21,322 nucleotides of DNA from CAZYHS01 sp964647545 (lineage in GTDB: Bacteria > UBA10199 > GCA-002796325 > 1-14-0-20-49-13), in the NCBI GenBank assembly GCA_964647545.1, contig CAZYHS010000024.1:1-21322 (forward strand). Direction: 5' to 3'. Positions 7,372 to 14,035 of the stretch are shown here, piece after piece; the first letter of the stretch is position 1, and every line of letters starts with the position of its first letter. A program made the translations under genes and the position numbers. Under the pieces are notes generated by a model that made no database searches, was not told where the DNA came from, and worked only from the letters and a program-made list of their open reading frames with translations.

Positions 7372-7821
7372 TCAAGCGCTCTCTTTACTTCTATTACTGC
7401 GGGCTTCAAACTCGGCTACCGCGCGGCGTTTTTCGGGGTTATTGTCAGCGACATCCTGCCTCGCTTCCAAGAATAACTTTATCCCCTCCTCATGAATTAA
7501 AAACGACGACGGGTCGATCTTGTCTGGCCAGCCTCTCAGCAGCGCAGACGACGCCTCCGAATTTGCGGCGACAAGGTTAGCGTAACCTTTAAGCGTTCTT
7601 AAATTCGCGAACGGATTGCTAATCACCATCCAAGCAAAAATCGCTTCGAAGTTACGTTTTTTCAGTTCGTACAAATCTGCAAAAGCCGAAATTGCGGCGG
7701 CCTCCATGTCGGACTCGTTCATCCCGAGAAAATCCTCGAACATCGTGCTCGAGATATCGAAACCGGCGACTCGTGCGACAACATAAGCCCCTGCGTCAGG
7801 TTTTTTAATTTCTTCGACCAT
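7372..7821 (-). CDS. hypothetical protein, 149 residues
   Basis: Not recognised. The protein is acidic, apparently soluble and largely helical, with no signal peptide, no long hydrophobic segment and only isolated aromatic residues. The C-terminus is charged (EKRRAVAEFEARSNRSKE). Codon use resembles its neighbours, which supports it being real, and it fills the space to the convergent AmrS-like gene exactly. The ATG at 7821 has a TAG stop seven codons upstream in frame. The nearest ribosome-like site, GAGGA, is about 14 bases upstream, farther than ideal. It is the last gene of the leftward block after nadA, separated by a 155-base AT-rich gap that may hold its own promoter. Confidence 0.65.
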   Translation of the reverse strand: MVEEIKKPDAGAYVVARVAGFDISSTMFEDFLGMNESDMEAAAISAFADLYELKKRNFEAIFAWMVISNPFANLRTLKGYANLVAANSEASSALLRGWPDKIDPSSFLIHEEGIKLFLEARQDVADNNPEKRRAVAEFEARSNRSKESA

Positions 7822-7869
7822 TTGGGTAAAGTTGTTCCTCTATAATTATTATCGGCCCGAAGGAGGCAA

Positions 7870-7905
7870 ATGTTGCTAGAAATCGGGGAGTTAACCCTCT
7901 TTTAA
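7870..7905 (+). CDS. possible 11-codon micro-ORF with a strong ribosome site
   Basis: ATG at 7870 is preceded by a near-perfect AAGGAGG (7860-7866) at ideal spacing, then eleven codons (MLLEIGELTLF) and TAA. It runs rightward, antisense to the surrounding leftward transcription, and nothing downstream on the plus strand is a gene. It may be a relic start of a lost gene or chance. No family is recognisable. Confidence 0.2.
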   Translation: MLLEIGELTLF

Positions 7906-7931
7906 TTATACTTAATTATGCATAATTAAAA
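7900..7931. repeat. helically phased TTAATTAT repeats with inverted copy
   Basis: TTAATTAT occurs at 7902-7909 and 7912-7919, exactly ten bases apart, followed at 7922-7929 by its inverted complement ATAATTAA, again ten bases on. The second and third form the perfect 18-bp palindrome TTAATTATGCATAATTAA (7912-7929). The first and third form a 10-bp hairpin (7900-7909 with 7922-7931). It sits in the 155-base gap upstream of the 149-residue gene and could be an operator or promoter-proximal element. The minus strand also offers TATAAT at 7958-7963. Confidence 0.6.
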
Positions 7932-7976
7932 TATAATTTAGGTATGTATTTAGCAAAATTATAGGTGATACAAAAA

Positions 7977-9065
7977 TCAGATTTTAAGCATTCGTTCAAG
8001 GGACAAGAGGGCATCTTTTTTGATTTCTGCCAGCACACAAACTTCGTTCTCAATTTTTCCGCTCACGAGATTTTCGAGCAGCCAGCACAAATTTTGCAGC
8101 GAAACTCTGAACATGTTCGGGCACAGCGAACGTGAAAGCGGCACAATTGTTTTGTCGGGATGTTCGGCCGCGAGCCTTGAAACGAAATTGATTTCGGTGC
8201 CGATGACAACAGTTGATTTTTTCGGAAGTGCCTCGACAAATTTTAAAATTCCTTCGGTGGAAGCATTTGCATCACTTGCCGCAACAACGTCTTCTCCGCA
8301 CTCAGGATGAACAATAATTTTTGCGTCAGGATATTTTTTGCGCGCTGCCTCAACATGCTCAACGGTAAAAAACGTGTGAACGTGGCAGAAACCGTTCCAG
8401 ACAAAAACTTTTTTGCCGGCACAGTCCAAGTCTGAAAGACGCCCCTCCCCCGCCACGCCATACGCAGAACGCTCCAGAGGGTTCCAAACGGCCACTTCTG
8501 AATCGGGAATATTTTTCAACTTTGCCGTGTTACGACCAAGATGCTCGTCGGGCATGAAGAGCATTTTGTCGCCGTTTGCAAAAACCCAGTCAAAAACGCG
8601 CGCAGCATTTCCCGAAGTGCAAACAACACCACCATGCCTGCCACAGAAGGCCTTGGCCTCGGCATCAGAATTCATATATACGACCGGAATAATTTTTGAC
8701 GAACCGCATTTTTTTGAGAGAAGCGACCATGCCACCTCAATGTCGCCGATTCGCGCCATGTCGGCCATTGGACAGCCTGCCATCATGTCGGGGATAAAAA
8801 CTTTCTGAGATGGCTTTGCCAAAATGCTTGCCGCCTCGGCCATGAAATGTACGCCGCAAAAAACGATGAATTTTGCCGACTGCTCGCTCGCAATTTTTGA
8901 GAGTCCGAAACTGTCGCCGCGAAAATCGGCGAACTTTATCACTTCGGGGCGCTGATAGTGATGGCCTAAAATGACCAAATCACGCCCCAAAATCTTTTTT
9001 GCGGCATAAATTCTAGCTTCTAGCTCGGTCTGTGAAAGTCCGATATATTCTGCTGTAAGCGGCAT
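7977..9065 (-). CDS. nadA: quinolinate synthase
   Basis: Condenses iminoaspartate with dihydroxyacetone phosphate to quinolinate, the first committed product of bacterial NAD synthesis; a cytosolic [4Fe-4S] enzyme. With the start chosen here it is 362 residues, within the family range. Conserved blocks are LGHHYQ (33-38), GDSFGLSK (50-57), FCGVHFMAE (69-77) and AGCPMAD (96-102). Three Cys sit in the positions expected for cluster ligation: Cys98, Cys227 in FCHVH and Cys315 in SLCPNM. The open frame extends eight codons upstream to a TTG at 9089, but the ATG at 9065 has GAGGA at correct spacing and is preferred. nadB and nadC are not nearby. The gene follows ligA by 78 bases on the same strand. 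Confidence 0.96.
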   Translation of the reverse strand: MPLTAEYIGLSQTELEARIYAAKKILGRDLVILGHHYQRPEVIKFADFRGDSFGLSKIASEQSAKFIVFCGVHFMAEAASILAKPSQKVFIPDMMAGCPMADMARIGDIEVAWSLLSKKCGSSKIIPVVYMNSDAEAKAFCGRHGGVVCTSGNAARVFDWVFANGDKMLFMPDEHLGRNTAKLKNIPDSEVAVWNPLERSAYGVAGEGRLSDLDCAGKKVFVWNGFCHVHTFFTVEHVEAARKKYPDAKIIVHPECGEDVVAASDANASTEGILKFVEALPKKSTVVIGTEINFVSRLAAEHPDKTIVPLSRSLCPNMFRVSLQNLCWLLENLVSGKIENEVCVLAEIKKDALLSLERMLKI

Positions 9066-9143
9066 TTCGTCCTCTTTTAAGGGCCTCAAATGCCCAATGA
9101 CCGGCCAAAAGGCAACAAAATTTATGCGATCACGACCAGATTC

Positions 9144-11060
9144 TCAATTGATCATCTTCAAAAACTCGCCCTCGGTGAGAATCTTCACAGAAGACCCGCT
9201 GGCGGCGAGTTTTTTTGCTTTATCTAGCTTGCTACCTGCGCCGCCACCATCGCCGACGACAAGATAGTCGAGAGTTTTACTCACGCCGCTAGCGATAACT
9301 CCCCCCTTCTCTTCCACAAGTTTTTGAGCCGCACTTCGTTCCATCGCTATCATTGAACCTGTAAACAGAAAGCTGGCGCCCTTTAGAGGACCGCTACCCT
9401 TTTCGACCTTTTTGTGAGGGAGAATTTTTACCTGTTTGAGAAGCTTGTCGATGAGATGCTTGTGCTTTTTCAGCCCGTCGGTCACTTCAAACGCAATCAC
9501 ATCGCCAAAAGTGTGTATCGCTGCCAACTCTTCACGTGTTGCCGCAAGGACCTTCTCCAGCGAACCATAATTGTCAGCCAGAAGTTTTGCAGCGTGCCGT
9601 CCAAGCTCACGGATGCCAAGCGAACGAAGAAAGACTTCGAGCGTCAACTCCCGACGCGCTTCAATGTTGCGAACGATCTTTGTCGCGAGCGTTTCGCCCA
9701 TGCGATCGAGTTTCATGAGGTCATCGGCGCGAAGTTCAAAGAACTCGCTAACATCTGTCACAAGTCCTTCGGCATAAAGTTTTTCGAGAAGGACATCTCC
9801 AAGCCCGTCGATTTCGACAGTTTGTACAAAGTGCTTCAGTGCACCGATCTTTGCGCCAACGCACTCTTTGGGTTTCGTGCAAAACAGAAAGTCGTCGCGA
9901 AGTTGAACCGGCGAACCGCACGACGGGCAGACTTCAGGAGCATCTATCTTGCCGTGCCCAGCCTCGACCACCGATTCAAGATTCGGGATAACCCCTCCGC
10001 GACGCATCATTAAAACCTTTGCGCCATGCGAAAGCCCCAGCTTTTGCATAAGCCCGAAATTGTGAAGCGACACTCGCGAAACGAAAGCGCCGGACAGTTC
10101 GACCGGCTCGACAATTCCGATCGGCGTCACAACTCCTGTGCGTGAGACACTCCACTCGATATCTTTTAAAGTTGTCACGCCGGAGTCGCCTTGAAATTTG
10201 TAGGCAATTGCAAAACGCGGGTGATGCTGCGTAATGCCGAGCTGCTTTTGCACTGAAACGTCGTTGACTTTGTAAACGACACCGTCCATTTCGTAGTCAA
10301 ATTCGCTTCGGCGGTTGAGATATTCGTCGAAAACTTTTTGAATGCCTGTGGCGTCAATCAGCTTCCACTCCAAAACTTTAAATTCGCATTTTTCAAGCAT
10401 CTTGCGCTTGTCAGCCTCGGTCGACGCAGAGCTGCTTAAAAGTTCGTACGCCCAGAAAGATAGCCGGTAATCGCCTGTTTTTTGCGGATCTTTTTGTTTG
10501 ATAGCTCCTGCTGCCAAGTTGCGAGGATTGGCGAAGTCGTTCTTGTAGTCGGCAAAGACCGACAGCTTCATGTAAATTTCGCCGCGCACTTCGACATTTT
10601 TTAAAGGGATCTTACAAGGAACGTCGCTGACAAAATGAACGTTTGGTGTGATGTCTTCACCGACACTTCCGCTCCCGCGGGTCGCGGCCTGCAAAAGTTT
10701 GCCGTCCGGACCGTATTTTATCGACACGGCGCAACCGTCGATCTTCGGCGAAACAATAATTTCGCTATCGAATTTTTCGGCCCACGCCTGCATTGTCTTT
10801 TCGTCGTAGGCTTTGTCTAAGGAGAGCATTTCAACGTCGTGGGTAACTTTCTTAAAACCCTTAGCCCCCGTCGCAACGTCGCTGCCGATCTCGTTCAAAA
10901 CTTTTGAGTCGGGTTTTAATTCACGAAGCTGTTCGACGAGCCGGTCGAATTCGTAATCGCTGATTTCAGGCTTGTGTTCGACAAAATAGAGGTGATTGTG
11001 CCGCCTGATTTCACGTTCAAGTTCTTTAACGCTGATTTTTTTGGAGGTGTTGGCTGACAT
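9144..11060 (-). CDS. ligA: NAD+-dependent DNA ligase
   Basis: Seals nicks in replication and repair using NAD+. At 638 residues it is slightly shorter than the E. coli enzyme (671) but has all modules. The N-terminal Ia region contains HNHLYF and PEISDYEFD. In the adenylation domain, KIDG carries the nucleotide-accepting Lys106. The OB fold follows, then a four-Cys zinc finger (Cys378, Cys381, Cys394, Cys400), helix-hairpin-helix repeats (about 410-540) and a C-terminal BRCT domain (about 560-638). One departure from the usual motif is TRGSGSVGED where most ligases have TRGDGxxGED. It starts 23 bases after the sucD stop with no clear ribosome site, suggesting translation coupled to sucD or a non-canonical start. 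It is probably cotranscribed with sucCD and nadA. Confidence 0.96.
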   Translation of the reverse strand: MSANTSKKISVKELEREIRRHNHLYFVEHKPEISDYEFDRLVEQLRELKPDSKVLNEIGSDVATGAKGFKKVTHDVEMLSLDKAYDEKTMQAWAEKFDSEIIVSPKIDGCAVSIKYGPDGKLLQAATRGSGSVGEDITPNVHFVSDVPCKIPLKNVEVRGEIYMKLSVFADYKNDFANPRNLAAGAIKQKDPQKTGDYRLSFWAYELLSSSASTEADKRKMLEKCEFKVLEWKLIDATGIQKVFDEYLNRRSEFDYEMDGVVYKVNDVSVQKQLGITQHHPRFAIAYKFQGDSGVTTLKDIEWSVSRTGVVTPIGIVEPVELSGAFVSRVSLHNFGLMQKLGLSHGAKVLMMRRGGVIPNLESVVEAGHGKIDAPEVCPSCGSPVQLRDDFLFCTKPKECVGAKIGALKHFVQTVEIDGLGDVLLEKLYAEGLVTDVSEFFELRADDLMKLDRMGETLATKIVRNIEARRELTLEVFLRSLGIRELGRHAAKLLADNYGSLEKVLAATREELAAIHTFGDVIAFEVTDGLKKHKHLIDKLLKQVKILPHKKVEKGSGPLKGASFLFTGSMIAMERSAAQKLVEEKGGVIASGVSKTLDYLVVGDGGGAGSKLDKAKKLAASGSSVKILTEGEFLKMIN

Positions 11061-11083
11061 AGTTTAGCGCGAAATTTTAAAAT

Positions 11084-11953
11084 TTACGAAATTTTTGAAG
11101 CCAGCGTTTTGCCGATGTCGGCGGGACTCTTTGCAACGGCAATTCCTGCGGCCTCAAGCGCCGCAATTTTTTCGGCTGCCGTTCCCTTGCCTCCGGCGAT
11201 GATCGCGCCGGCGTGTCCCATGCGCTTTCCCTTCGGGGCCGTTTGACCGGCGATGAACGCCACAACAGGCTTTTTCATTTTTGTGCGCACGAACTCTGCG
11301 GCCTCTTCTTCAGCCGTGCCGCCGATCTCGCCGATCATAATGACCGCGTCGGTCGATTTATCGGCCTCAAACGCCGCAAGGCAATCGATGAAATTCGTGC
11401 CGGGGACCGGATCGCCTCCAATGCCAACGCAAGTTGATTGGCCAAGCCCCATGCGGGTCACCTGATCGATCGCTTCGTAGGTCAACGTTCCGCTTCTACT
11501 GACGATCCCAATTCCGCCTTTTCGACAGATCGAGCCGGGCATAATTCCAATTTTGCATTCATCGGGAGTGATAATGCCGGGGCAGTTCGGCCCGATGAGG
11601 CGCGAAGATTTGCCCTGCATGTATTTTTTTATCTTCACCATGTCGAGAGTTGGAATGCCTTCGGTGATGCAAACAACAAGTTCAATTTTTGCGTCGACCG
11701 CTTCCTTAATTGCGCCGTAGCAAAATTTTGCCGGCACCATGATCATGCTGGCGTTAGCGCCGGTTGCCGCTTTGGCTTCGGCTACCGAGTTGAAAACCGG
11801 TACGCCGTCGATTGTTTGACCACCCTTACCGGGAGTGACGCCGGCCACAACGTGTGTGCCGTAATCGCGGCAAGCCTTTGTATGAAACGCTCCTGCGCTC
11901 CCCGTAATTCCCTGCACCAGAAGTTTCGTGTCCTTATTTACCCAGATGCTCAT
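11084..11953 (-). CDS. sucD: succinyl-CoA synthetase, alpha subunit
   Basis: Alpha subunit (289 residues) of the ADP/GDP-forming ligase that interconverts succinyl-CoA and succinate with substrate-level phosphorylation. The CoA-binding Rossmann segment carries QGITGSAGAFHT (14-25). The catalytic phospho-histidine is His247 in GHAGAI. GPNCPGI and GIGGDPVPGTNF are typical of the family. The start codon overlaps the sucC stop in ATGA (11950-11953), the classic sign of translational coupling and equimolar synthesis. AGGAG lies seven bases upstream, inside sucC. Confidence 0.97.
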   Translation of the reverse strand: MSIWVNKDTKLLVQGITGSAGAFHTKACRDYGTHVVAGVTPGKGGQTIDGVPVFNSVAEAKAATGANASMIMVPAKFCYGAIKEAVDAKIELVVCITEGIPTLDMVKIKKYMQGKSSRLIGPNCPGIITPDECKIGIMPGSICRKGGIGIVSRSGTLTYEAIDQVTRMGLGQSTCVGIGGDPVPGTNFIDCLAAFEADKSTDAVIMIGEIGGTAEEEAAEFVRTKMKKPVVAFIAGQTAPKGKRMGHAGAIIAGGKGTAAEKIAALEAAGIAVAKSPADIGKTLASKIS

Positions 11954-13107
11954 TTTACACTCCTGACGACTTTTTCGGCGGCTTCAGAAAGACCTTCGGC
12001 CGAAATGATATTCAGTTTTGAATCGGCAAGAATTTGTCTGCCGCGTTCAACGTTCGTTCCCTGCAGACGAACAACGAGCGGAACTTTTATATTCACTTCC
12101 TTGGCTGCCGCGACAATTCCCTCGGCGATCATGTCGCACTTGACGATGCCGCCGAAAATATTCACTAAAATCGCCTTCACCTTCGGATCTCGCAGAATAA
12201 TTCTAAACGCCTCCGACACTCTCTCTTTTGTCGAACCGCCGCCGACGTCCAGAAAGTTTGCCGGCTCTCCGCCATGCAGCTTGATGATGTCCATCGTCGC
12301 CATCGCAAGACCGGCGCCGTTGACCATGCAGCCGATGTTTCCGTTAAGGCTGATGTAATTTAGATCGAATTTTTTGGCTTCAAGTTCGGCCGGATCTTCT
12401 TCGTCTGGATCGAGCAGAGCCTCAAGATCGGGGTGGCGAAAGAGAGCGTTGTCGTCGATGTTGATCTTTGCATCGAGCGCAATAATTGTCCCCTCTTTTG
12501 TAACAACCAGCGGGTTGATTTCGGCAAGGCTCGCGTCCAAATCGACGTAAGCTTTGTAGAGAGCTTCAACGAACTCGCGGAATTTCGCGGCCAAATCTCC
12601 CTCAAGGCCGAGCTTTGCTGCGATAGCTGCTACGGCGTTGCTGTCAATTCCGCCAACCGGATCGATCCCAAGCTTGAAAATCTTTTCCGGAGTTTCGGCG
12701 GCGACTTTTTCGATTTCCATTCCACCTTCGGAACTTGCCATAAGCGTCACAAGCGAAGTTGCACGGTCGAGTGTCATTCCTAAATAGAGCTCGCGAGCAA
12801 TGTTCGAACCTGCTTCTACCAAGATCTTTTTGACCTTTTTACCTTCGGGGCCCGTCTGATGCGTCACAAGTTGCATTCCAAGAATTTTTCCTGCGGCGTC
12901 TCTGACTTCGTCGGCGTTCTTGCAGACTTTCACGCCGCCACCTTTGCCGCGTCCGCCTGCATGGATCTGCGCCTTGACAACGCAAACTCCGCCAAGCTCT
13001 TTTGCGATTGCGACCGCTTCATCTACCGAAAAAGCAACGCGCCCCGCAGGAAGTGCAACGCCGAATTTACGCAGCAGTTCTTTCGCCTGATATTCGTGGA
13101 TTTTCAT
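11950..13107 (-). CDS. sucC: succinyl-CoA synthetase, beta subunit
   Basis: Beta subunit (385 residues) holding the nucleotide site and part of the succinate site. The N-terminal ATP-grasp fold has VVKAQIHAGGRGKGGGVK (Lys45, glycine-rich loop 51-58) and EINPLVV. The C-terminal ligase domain contains NIFGGIVKCDMIA. The start at 13107 is supported by the family N-terminus MKIHEYQAKELL; only a weak purine stretch precedes it. It lies 110 bases downstream of sdhB across a gap holding two palindromic repeat units, so its dosage relative to sdh may be tuned there (inference). Confidence 0.97.
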   Translation of the reverse strand: MKIHEYQAKELLRKFGVALPAGRVAFSVDEAVAIAKELGGVCVVKAQIHAGGRGKGGGVKVCKNADEVRDAAGKILGMQLVTHQTGPEGKKVKKILVEAGSNIARELYLGMTLDRATSLVTLMASSEGGMEIEKVAAETPEKIFKLGIDPVGGIDSNAVAAIAAKLGLEGDLAAKFREFVEALYKAYVDLDASLAEINPLVVTKEGTIIALDAKINIDDNALFRHPDLEALLDPDEEDPAELEAKKFDLNYISLNGNIGCMVNGAGLAMATMDIIKLHGGEPANFLDVGGGSTKERVSEAFRIILRDPKVKAILVNIFGGIVKCDMIAEGIVAAAKEVNIKVPLVVRLQGTNVERGRQILADSKLNIISAEGLSEAAEKVVRSVK

Positions 13108-13132
13108 ATGCCAATTTCTCTCATTAAAAAAA

Positions 13133-13201
13133 TCATCCCCGCGGTTTTAAGCGGGGAGCCAGTGCACTCACCGGATTCCCGATAACTACCTCGGGAATGA
13201 C
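13133..13201. repeat. pair of palindromic intergenic repeat units (sdhB-sucC gap)
   Basis: Unit 1 is TCCCCGC / GCGGGGA around an eight-base loop (13136-13157). Unit 2 is ATTCCCGA / TCGGGAAT around TAACTACC (13175-13198). Unit 1 (13133-13159) matches the reverse complement of 13992-14018 at 23 of 27 positions. The reverse complement of unit 2 matches 21121-21142 at 20 of 22. These are members of a dispersed repeat family and, lying inside a probable operon, could affect mRNA processing or read-through. Confidence 0.8.
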
Positions 13202-13217
13202 ATGACCGCCATCTAAA

Positions 13218-13964
13218 TTACTCCCTGAAGAACTTAGTGAAGGCCCGTTTTGTCGTGTCCCAGCCAAGTTCCGCGATGGCGTCCGGCAGCGGAATGTTCT
13301 TTGGACACGCGTGAAGGCAATTTTGCGCGTTACCGCAATCGGCAATTCCGCCCATCCCCATCACGGCGTCGAGACGCTCCGATGAATCGGATTTGCCGAC
13401 CGGATGCGTGTTGAAAAGTTTTGTCTGCCCGAACGCGAACGCTCCCATGAAAGGAGAGCGCGCATTGAACTGCGGACAGGCTTCGCAGCAGCAGCCGCAG
13501 GTCATGCAGCGCGAATATTCGTAGGCCTTGAGGCGCTTGTCTTCTTCAAAACGCGGACCCTCTCCCAAATTAAAATAGCCGTCGATGTTGACCCAACCCT
13601 TGATCTTTTTCAGCGTCGCAAACATCGCCGAACGGTCAACTCGCAAATCGCGCACGACCGGAAATTTCGACATCGGCTCAAGCACTATCGGCTGTTCAAG
13701 ATTATCGACCAGCGCCGAACACGACTGACGAACGCGCCCGTTGACGATCATTGTGCACGCGCCGCAAACCTCTTCAAGGCAAGAACATTCCCACACGACC
13801 GGATTGACCTTTTCGCCTCGGTCGTTCACCGGATTTTGCTGGATGGCCATAAGACAGGTCACGACGTTCATGCGGGGCTTGTATGGGATTTCAAAGTTTT
13901 CCCAGTAGCCTTGCGACTTGGGCCCGTTCTGTCTTCTAATTTTCAGTCTGATCGTTTTGTTCAT
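13218..13964 (-). CDS. sdhB: succinate dehydrogenase/fumarate reductase iron-sulfur subunit
   Basis: Carries electrons from the flavin of SdhA to the membrane quinone site. It has 248 residues. The [2Fe-2S] ligands follow CxxxxCxxC...C (Cys62, Cys67, Cys70, Cys82). The [4Fe-4S] motif is C153-x2-C156-x2-C159-x3-C163-Pro. The last cluster region has Cys210, Cys216 and Cys220 (CGNAQNCLHACP). The sequence CMTCGCCCEACP and the basic C-terminus resemble the Bacillus/Geobacter branch that works with low-potential quinones. The start has a modest GGTGG ribosome site. It is third in the order sdhC-sdhA-sdhB, and a 71-base gap with hairpins separates it from sdhA. Confidence 0.96.
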   Translation of the reverse strand: MNKTIRLKIRRQNGPKSQGYWENFEIPYKPRMNVVTCLMAIQQNPVNDRGEKVNPVVWECSCLEEVCGACTMIVNGRVRQSCSALVDNLEQPIVLEPMSKFPVVRDLRVDRSAMFATLKKIKGWVNIDGYFNLGEGPRFEEDKRLKAYEYSRCMTCGCCCEACPQFNARSPFMGAFAFGQTKLFNTHPVGKSDSSERLDAVMGMGGIADCGNAQNCLHACPKNIPLPDAIAELGWDTTKRAFTKFFRE

Positions 13965-13991
13965 AAGTTTCCCACCAATTAACTCAATCGA

Positions 13992-14018
13992 GATCCCCGC
14001 TTACGACCGCGGGGACGA
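13992..14018 (-). repeat. inverted copy of the intergenic palindrome (sdhA-sdhB gap)
   Basis: TCCCCGC (13994-14000) pairs with GCGGGGA (14009-14015) around eight bases. Read on the minus strand, 27 bases match 13133-13159 at 23 positions, so the two gaps flanking sdhB hold the same repeat in opposite orientations. Confidence 0.75.
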
Positions 14019-14033
14019 CACATTCGTGTGTCG
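14016..14033 (-). other. TTCG-loop hairpin just after sdhA
   Basis: CGACACA (14016-14022) pairs perfectly with TGTGTCG (14027-14033) around TTCG on the plus strand (CGAA on the transcribed minus strand). It starts two bases after the sdhA stop and has no T run, so it is more likely an mRNA-stability or processing hairpin than a terminator. Confidence 0.55.
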
Positions 14034-14035
14034 AC

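Noticed and set aside
7977..9089. Longer nadA form starting at TTG 9089
   Set aside because: The ATG at 9065 has a well-spaced GAGGA ribosome site and fits the family N-terminus; the TTG has no supporting signal.
11438..12358. 306-codon open frame on the plus strand
   Set aside because: Antisense to sucC and sucD, without a ribosome site or recognisable domain.
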